NCBI RefSeq assembly: GCF_006210265.1
Contig: NZ_VCNC01000006.1
Coordinates: 62,001 to 126,000 of the forward strand
Length of the DNA: 64,000 nt
Direction of reading: 5' to 3'
Origin: Desulfovibrio sp. UCD-KL4C
Lineage (GTDB): Bacteria > Desulfobacterota > Desulfovibrionia > Desulfovibrionales > Desulfovibrionaceae
Every line of letters begins with the position of its first letter. The first letter of the stretch is position 1. A model generated the notes under the pieces. That model was not told the DNA's origin and did no database searches. It worked only from the letters and a program-made list of their open reading frames with translations. Of this stretch, positions 60,680 through 64,000 are shown piece by piece. The position numbers and the translations under genes were made by a program.

Positions 60680-62759
60680 ATATTTTCCTTTAAACCTTGC
60701 AGAAAGTGAAAATGCGCCACTGCAATTAACGGCAGGTTTGAATCTCTCAGAACAGGAAGAAGGCAAGCCGCGCCGTTTTCACATTGTCGGTTACACCGGA
60801 TCAGTTGTTCAGCGGTTCATGGGTAGTTTTATAATTGAGCTTTCCGGCATCCGTACCGAAAACCGCATTCCCATTCTCGAAGAACATGATTCTGACAAAA
60901 AGATCGGCATTGCGGATTCTATCAAGCTGGAAGAATGCGGCTTGGTGCTGGAAGGATTCTTTCTGGATACGGACGATGCCAAGGAAGTTATTAAACTTTC
61001 TGATCAAAAATTCCCGTGGCAGGCATCCATTGGAGTATGGCCCGAAGCTGTTGAAGAAGTGAAAGCAGGTGCAACCGTTATTGTTAACGGTGAGGAGCTT
61101 GTCGGACCTTTATACGTGTGGCGCAAGTCGTTTGTGCGTGAAACTTCCTTCTGCGTTCTTGGCGCAGATGGAGCTACCGAGGCCGTGGCGATGAATGAAC
61201 GGCCAAAACCTAAACCGGAGGAATCAGTCATGAAAAAATGGTTGAAACTTTTCCTGCGGGCTAATGGCCTTGAAAATATCACTGAGGACTCTGCCCGCAC
61301 TTTATTAAAAGAAATGGGGCTTAATTATGAAGCCCTGAATAACCTTGAAGATGCGCCCGCATGGATGAGCGGGGTTGATGCTCCGCAAGTTAATCCCGTG
61401 CAAGCTCAAGCCCCGCAAGCCCCTGCTAACCAAAGTGAACAGCCGCAACCATTGCAGGTTAATGAACAGCAAGTGGCCCTTGCGGAACGCCAGCGCATTA
61501 ATTTTATTGATGAGCAGGTTGGAATGTTCGGGCTGTCTGCGGATTTCCGTAAAAAGCTGGTTGATGGCGGCAAAGGGGCAAGCGATTTGAATAAGTTGAT
61601 TCTGGCGGAACTGAGTTCCCAGCACCAGCCACTTGCTCCGGCAGGGCATATTCTTGCCGGACGTACTGAAGGTGAAAAACTGCATGATGCGGCTGTGTCC
61701 GGAATGCTTTTCCGTGCTGGAATAAGGGAAGAAAAGCCCGCACCGGGTTATGAAGATTTCAGAGTTATGCGCCTTACTGACCTTGCAAGGGATCTCCTTG
61801 AAAGAAGCGGTGTTTCAACTCGTGGCATGTCGCAGGCTAAACTTGCTTCACAAGTACTTAGACCCCAGCAATTCGGAGCTTCCACTAGCGATTTTCCGTC
61901 AATATTTGCGGCAATAACTAATAAAGTGTTGCTCAAAGCATATGCCGAAGCTCCGGCAACGTGGCGACCTTGGGTAAACATAATTCCCGCTACTGATTTT
62001 AAAGAGATACACGGTGTAAGTCTTTCCGAAGCTCCTGATCTGGAACTTATCAACGAACATGGTGAATACAAAACAGGATCGTTCAGCGATTCTATGGAAA
62101 GCTACCGTATTGCCCGTTACGGCAAAAACGTGCGCTTGACCCGTGAAATGATGGTTAATGACGATTTGCGAGTTTTTACCCGTATTCCGCAATTGTTCGG
62201 TAATGCTTCGGCCCGCAAGGTTGCAGATATTGTTTATGGTTTGCTGCTTTCTAATCCAAGAATGAGCGATAATTACAACCTATTCCATGCAAAGCACAAT
62301 AACCTTGAAGCCACTGTTAAAGGGCGTGTTTCTGCTGCCACTTTGAATGCTGGTCGTAAGGGGATGCGTATGCAGAAAGGGCCGAATGGTGCGCGTCTTG
62401 ATTTGCGTCCACGCTTTCTGCTGACTCCAGTCGCACAGGAAACCGAAGCTGAGGTGCTTATCCGTTCTGCGGCTCTGCCGGATGCAAACATGTCTTCCGG
62501 TGTTCACAATCCTTGGGCCGGAAAGCTCGAACCCATTTCCGAACCACGCCTTGATGATGTTGACCCTGATGCACATTACCTGATCGGCGATCCTGCACAG
62601 GTAGATACCATCGAAGTTGCATTCCTTGACGGCATTGAATCTCCATTTGTTGATGAAGAGCCTGATTTTGATTCAGACGGCCTTAAAATCAAGGTTCGTC
62701 TTGAAGCTGGCGCAGGACTTATGGATCATCGCGGATTCCAGAAGAACCCCGGTAAATAA
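60672..62759 (+). CDS. Prohead protease-major capsid fusion protein
   Basis: 695 residues. Residues 1 to about 185 are an HK97-type prohead protease with likely catalytic His in LEEHDSDKKIG and Ser in WQASIGVWP. A flexible Gln/Pro-rich linker (about 230-270) follows, then a Mu-type (gpT-like) major capsid domain from about 350 to 680 (IRLTREMMVNDD-type segment VRLTREMMVNDDLRVFTRIP). An internal in-frame ATG at 61230 (residue 187) has a GGAGGA site nine bases upstream, so a shorter capsid product may be made separately. Confidence 0.9.
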   Translation: MNKYFPLNLAESENAPLQLTAGLNLSEQEEGKPRRFHIVGYTGSVVQRFMGSFIIELSGIRTENRIPILEEHDSDKKIGIADSIKLEECGLVLEGFFLDTDDAKEVIKLSDQKFPWQASIGVWPEAVEEVKAGATVIVNGEELVGPLYVWRKSFVRETSFCVLGADGATEAVAMNERPKPKPEESVMKKWLKLFLRANGLENITEDSARTLLKEMGLNYEALNNLEDAPAWMSGVDAPQVNPVQAQAPQAPANQSEQPQPLQVNEQQVALAERQRINFIDEQVGMFGLSADFRKKLVDGGKGASDLNKLILAELSSQHQPLAPAGHILAGRTEGEKLHDAAVSGMLFRAGIREEKPAPGYEDFRVMRLTDLARDLLERSGVSTRGMSQAKLASQVLRPQQFGASTSDFPSIFAAITNKVLLKAYAEAPATWRPWVNIIPATDFKEIHGVSLSEAPDLELINEHGEYKTGSFSDSMESYRIARYGKNVRLTREMMVNDDLRVFTRIPQLFGNASARKVADIVYGLLLSNPRMSDNYNLFHAKHNNLEATVKGRVSAATLNAGRKGMRMQKGPNGARLDLRPRFLLTPVAQETEAEVLIRSAALPDANMSSGVHNPWAGKLEPISEPRLDDVDPDAHYLIGDPAQVDTIEVAFLDGIESPFVDEEPDFDSDGLKIKVRLEAGAGLMDHRGFQKNPGK

Positions 62760-62770
62760 GGAGAATTAAC

Positions 62771-63097
62771 ATGGCAGGTAATCACATTCAGGTTGGTAAA
62801 ATCATGACGTGGACAAACTCAACCGGAGCAGATGTTCTGTCCGGTTCAGCCGTCGTTGTGGGCGCTCTGGTGGGCGTGGCTCTGATTGATATTCCCGATG
62901 GAGCAACAGGTGAACTTGCAACCGAGGAAGTTTGGGAACTTCCCAAAACTGCGGCGGCAATTGGGCAGGGCGTACAGGTCTATTTAACACCGGGAAAGAG
63001 CATCACAGCAACAGAAGGTGGAAATATTAAAGCGGGCGTAGCCTTTGTTTCTGCTGCGGCTGAAGATGCAACCGTAAGAGTAAAGCTTAACGCTTAA
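62771..63097 (+). CDS. Capsid decoration protein, DUF2190 type
   Basis: 108 residues, beta-rich: MTWTNSTGADVLSGSAVVVGALVGVALIDIPDGATGEL, then VYLTPGKSITATEGGN. Typical of small phage proteins encoded after the capsid gene and binding the capsid surface. AAGGAG precedes the start. Confidence 0.85.
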   Translation: MAGNHIQVGKIMTWTNSTGADVLSGSAVVVGALVGVALIDIPDGATGELATEEVWELPKTAAAIGQGVQVYLTPGKSITATEGGNIKAGVAFVSAAAEDATVRVKLNA

Positions 63098-63102
63098 TTA
63101 TG

Positions 63103-63143
63103 AATTCAGGTCCGGATTAGGGTTTATCCGGTTCGGACCTGAA
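63103..63143 (+). terminator. Hairpin between capsid and lysis genes
   Basis: TTCAGGTCCG (63103-63112) pairs with CGGACCTGAA (63134-63143) across a loop that has its own short stem. No clean T run follows, so it may be an attenuator. Confidence 0.4.
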
Positions 63144-63162
63144 AGAAGAATTCGAGACAGAT

Positions 63163-63762
63163 ATGAATCAACTTTTCGACAATATCACAATCAAAGCCTG
63201 CCTCGCCAGTTGTTGCACTGCGGCCTCATGGCTGTTCGGCGGGTTCGATAAAGCTCTTCTGGCTTTAGCGATTCTTTATCTGTCTGATTTTGTGCTTGGA
63301 CTTTTTAGAGCTTTGCAAAATGGTTCATACAGCAGCGTGAAATTCAGACACGGATTAAGCAAGTTTTTCGTTTATGCCGTGGCAATCATCATGGCGAATA
63401 TGCTTGATATAACCCTTGATGAATCCTTGCCTTCTGTCTTTGCTTATATCCGTGAATTTTTGGTTATGTATTTAGCTTCAAATGAATTTTTAAGTGTTTC
63501 AGTTCACCTTGCGGAAATGGATGTGCATGTCATTCCGCGTCAACTGACAGACCGGATTAAATCATTCAGAGACGAATTTGATCCGATTCAAAATAGGAGT
63601 CGTTATGGAACGTCTAGTGGACATGGTAGTGATCCATTGCTCGGATTCAACTTGGGGGGACGCGGCAGTAATCAACCAGTGGCATCTGGAGAGAGGGTGG
63701 AGCGGGATAGGGTATCACGGGGTGTTCCTGAACGGCCACCGCACAAGCCGCGCAGAATATAA
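63163..63762 (+). CDS. Phage holin
   Basis: 199 residues. Two or three membrane segments in the first 110 residues (ACLASCCTAASWLFGGFDKALLALAILYLSDFVLGLF and FFVYAVAIIMANMLDI), as in the phi29/Cp-1-type holin family. The C-terminal 55 residues from about 145 are read from DNA that also encodes the start of the amidase in another frame and look low-complexity (Gly/Arg/Ser-rich), so the ancestral stop was probably near 63595. Confidence 0.8.
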   Translation: MNQLFDNITIKACLASCCTAASWLFGGFDKALLALAILYLSDFVLGLFRALQNGSYSSVKFRHGLSKFFVYAVAIIMANMLDITLDESLPSVFAYIREFLVMYLASNEFLSVSVHLAEMDVHVIPRQLTDRIKSFRDEFDPIQNRSRYGTSSGHGSDPLLGFNLGGRGSNQPVASGERVERDRVSRGVPERPPHKPRRI

Positions 63763-64000
63763 TCCTGCCGAAGACGGCATACTTGAATCAGGCCGTCCGC
63801 TTAATGTGGTGGGAGCGCATTGCAAAGGACATAATAGCCGCTCAGTCGGGCTTTGCCTTATCGGGACGGATTCTTTCACCAATGCTCAGATGGATGCGGC
63901 TTATCAGAAAGTGCAGGAGCTTTTGCGACATTTTAATTTAGACCCTGATGCCGTTTATGGCCATTACGAACTGGATGACCATAAAACGTGTCCCAACATA
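63605..64000 (+). CDS. N-acetylmuramoyl-L-alanine amidase (endolysin), cut by the window end
   Basis: The first 132 codons of an amidase_2/PGRP-type endolysin. The zinc ligand His is in VIHCSDS, then GIGYHGVFLNG, VVGAHCKGHNSRSVGLCLIG and VYGHYELDDHKTCPN, all family motifs. It cleaves the amide bond between muramic acid and the stem peptide to free phage. AGGAG at 63595-63599 lies before ATG 63605. Overlaps the holin frame by 158 bases. The 3' end is outside the window. Confidence 0.93.
   Translation, partial: MERLVDMVVIHCSDSTWGDAAVINQWHLERGWSGIGYHGVFLNGHRTSRAEYNPAEDGILESGRPLNVVGAHCKGHNSRSVGLCLIGTDSFTNAQMDAAYQKVQELLRHFNLDPDAVYGHYELDDHKTCPNI

Larger units (their letters stand above)
40753..64000. 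mobile_element. Prophage with lambda-type head genes, right end outside the window
   Basis: From tRNA-Arg onward the genes are integrase, HTH regulators, primase-helicase, terminase, gpW, portal, protease-capsid, decoration protein, holin and amidase, in normal lysogenic phage order. Short overlapping genes and operator repeats support one unit. Tail genes are not yet reached at 64000, so the element continues. Confidence 0.93.

Noticed and set aside
40801-64000. A right attachment site matching the tRNA-Arg 3' end
   Set aside because: No second copy of the tRNA end was seen and tail genes are missing, so attR must lie outside.

Overview
The window looks like a chromosomal segment of a marine, anaerobic, nitrogen-fixing deltaproteobacterium, most likely a Desulfovibrio-type sulfate reducer. 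This is an inference. It rests on the group II nif operon layout (nifH, two PII-like nifI genes, nifDK), the Shethna-type ferredoxin inside that operon, the FecR/OmpA pair, the moderately AT-rich base composition and the general gene repertoire. The window holds host chromosome from 1 to about 40.75 kb and a tailed-phage prophage from about 40.83 kb to beyond the right edge.

1-12.8 kb is housekeeping and accessory sequence: the end of an unidentified gene, a MIF-like tautomerase, a U32 peptidase-family protein, the pyrK-pyrD pair for dihydroorotate oxidation, tRNA-Ser(GGA), a proline dehydrogenase, a DsrE-like protein, a FecR-domain protein next to an OmpA-like lipoprotein, two exported proteins ending in a PEP-CTERM-like sorting tail, a DJ-1/PfpI protein and an acyltransferase.

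12.8-28.1 kb is a nitrogen-fixation island. nifA (rightward) is followed by a long leftward operon whose transcription order is nifH-nifI1-nifI2-nifD-nifK-(NifB-like protein lacking the radical-SAM cysteines)-ferredoxin-GNAT-nifE-nifN-nifB. nifV and an unknown repeat protein are divergent from nifH. sigma54 (-24/-12) promoters can be read in front of nifA, nifH and nifV. The enhancer regions carry repeated CTACA/TGTAG half-sites, and no canonical TGT-N10-ACA NifA site was found between nifH and nifV. NifI1 and NifI2 would supply post-translational control of the nitrogenase.

28.2-40.8 kb holds three tandem EF-hand paralogues (two with sigma54-like promoters), a LysR/FMN-reductase divergent pair, tRNA-Pro(GGG), a TonB-like membrane protein with a degenerate hydrolase domain, a SLOG-like protein, a chemoreceptor, an FMN riboswitch with ribB, a cupin, the SRP RNA gene, a rhodanese/MauE-like pair and tRNA-Arg(CCG).

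40.8-64 kb is a prophage inserted at the 3' end of tRNA-Arg(CCG). Its layout is: integrase and an overlapping HTH gene; a leftward early region under a shared operator; a two-gene NdpA-like/membrane cassette; CI/Cro-type regulators; a D5-type primase-helicase; a possible origin region; lambda-type packaging and head genes (terminase, gpW, portal, a protease-capsid fusion, decoration protein); and lysis genes (holin and an amidase cut by the window end). Several accessory modules interrupt the late region: a BrnTA toxin-antitoxin pair set between two copies of a zinc-ribbon gene, membrane and BRCT proteins, a Rha-like protein sharing its C-terminal domain with the primase, and an AT-rich gene with a PLD-like motif. 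The right attachment site is not in the window.
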